Assembly (NCBI RefSeq): GCF_028330965.1
Contig: NZ_JAQMUB010000081.1
Coordinates: forward strand, 205,080 to 269,079
Source: Oscillatoria sp. CS-180
GTDB lineage: Bacteria; Cyanobacteriota; Cyanobacteriia; Phormidesmidales; Phormidesmidaceae
DNA length: 64,000 nucleotides
Reading direction: 5' to 3'
Shown: positions 63,719-64,000 of the stretch, one piece after another
How positions within the stretch are numbered: the stretch's first letter is position 1
Layout: each line of letters opens with the position of its first letter
Translations under genes and position numbers: made by a program
Notes under the pieces: generated by a model
The model's input: only the letters and a program-made list of their open reading frames with translations
Told to the model about the DNA's origin: nothing
The model's database searches: none

Positions 63719-64000
63719 GTGAGTTTACTGAGCAATAGGTTGAGTGAATGGGCGATCGCACCGACGATGGTCACCCTTCTGGCAAGTGTCTGTATGCCCG
63801 CTTGGGCCGACGGCATCACCCCCGCAGCAGACGGTACAGGCACTCAGGTCACTCCCAATGGCAGCGACTACGCCATCACCGGCGGCACGTCCTCGGCTGA
63901 TGCGCAAAACCTCTTCCACAGCTTCGAAGCCTTCAATCTGCTCACCGGCGAAAGCGCGACCTTCATCACCGACCCCTCAGTCCTCAACATCCTCAGTCGA
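63719..64000 (+). CDS. Filamentous-haemagglutinin-type two-partner-secretion protein (5' end only)
   Basis: 94 codons from a GTG at 63719 to the window edge, still open. A signal peptide (about 14-30: APTMVTLLASVCMPAWA) is followed by DGITPAADGTGTQVT, ALF-type ITGG and NLFHSFEAFNLLTGESATFITDPSVLNILSR, the TPS domain signature. Such proteins are exported by a TpsB/ShlB-type barrel and act as adhesins or toxins. The size and C-terminal domains are not visible. Confidence 0.9.
   Translation, partial: MSLLSNRLSEWAIAPTMVTLLASVCMPAWADGITPAADGTGTQVTPNGSDYAITGGTSSADAQNLFHSFEAFNLLTGESATFITDPSVLNILSR

Overview
The window is a 64 kb piece of a cyanobacterial chromosome. The octamer GCGATCGC (HIP1) recurs throughout. 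The gene content also fits: rbcR, ispD, a CruA-type lycopene cyclase, nrtS, type III pantothenate kinase, DUF4330 and DUF4126 proteins, PatA-type regulators, a zinc-ribbon Ser/Thr kinase, and large DUF4347 and haemagglutinin-type surface proteins at the two ends. A filamentous Leptolyngbya-like organism is a guess from gene content, not a demonstrated identity. I found no rRNA, tRNA, CRISPR array or intact transposase gene.

Layout. 1-4107: 5' part of a giant secreted multi-repeat protein (minus strand), then about 1 kb of non-coding DNA. 5195-7755: ispD, a GT9-like glycosyltransferase and a membrane protein. 7929-13397: a MacAB-TolC-like export system whose ATPase gene is split from its partners by two copies of a dispersed repeat. 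14143-17639: a coiled-coil membrane protein, then an OpuC/ProU-like osmoprotectant ABC importer. 18209-18985: a RusA-like resolvase plus a second nuclease-fold protein. 19353-21515: cruA. 22587-25099: DUF4126, rhomboid, hrcA. 25769-30807: rbcR, a zinc-ribbon Ser/Thr kinase coupled to a PstS-like protein, and a PatA-like regulator. 32179-40752: a chemotaxis cluster mcp-cheA-cheB-cheR-cheW. 40810-48608: glycerate kinase, coaX, M48 protease, DUF4330, bioB, gltX. 48719-57736: an accessory-looking stretch with an AMIN/TonB protein, a broken toxin-antitoxin pair, repeats, AraC plus dienelactone hydrolase, a NifX-like protein, a cupin, an overlapping NTPase/TPR gene pair and a ferredoxin-MBL fusion. 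57796-64000: threonine aldolase, Uma2 remnant, rsfS-yqeK, a coiled-coil/acyltransferase pair, nrtS and the start of a two-partner-secretion adhesin.

The most unusual content is between and beside the ordinary genes. (1) A family of about 104-118 bp intergenic repeats has six copies, one split by a 224-bp MITE that has 27-bp inverted ends and a CTAG target duplication. (2) Two diverged 130-bp elements, upstream of rbcR and of cheA, share loop sequences and show compensatory stem changes, consistent with a structured RNA. (3) An overlapping NTPase + tail-anchored TPR pair carries freshly duplicated 120-bp TPR units. (4) A 75-bp direct repeat flanks the araC-dienelactone hydrolase module. (5) A RusA-like/AHJR-like nuclease pair retains RusA-type catalytic residues.
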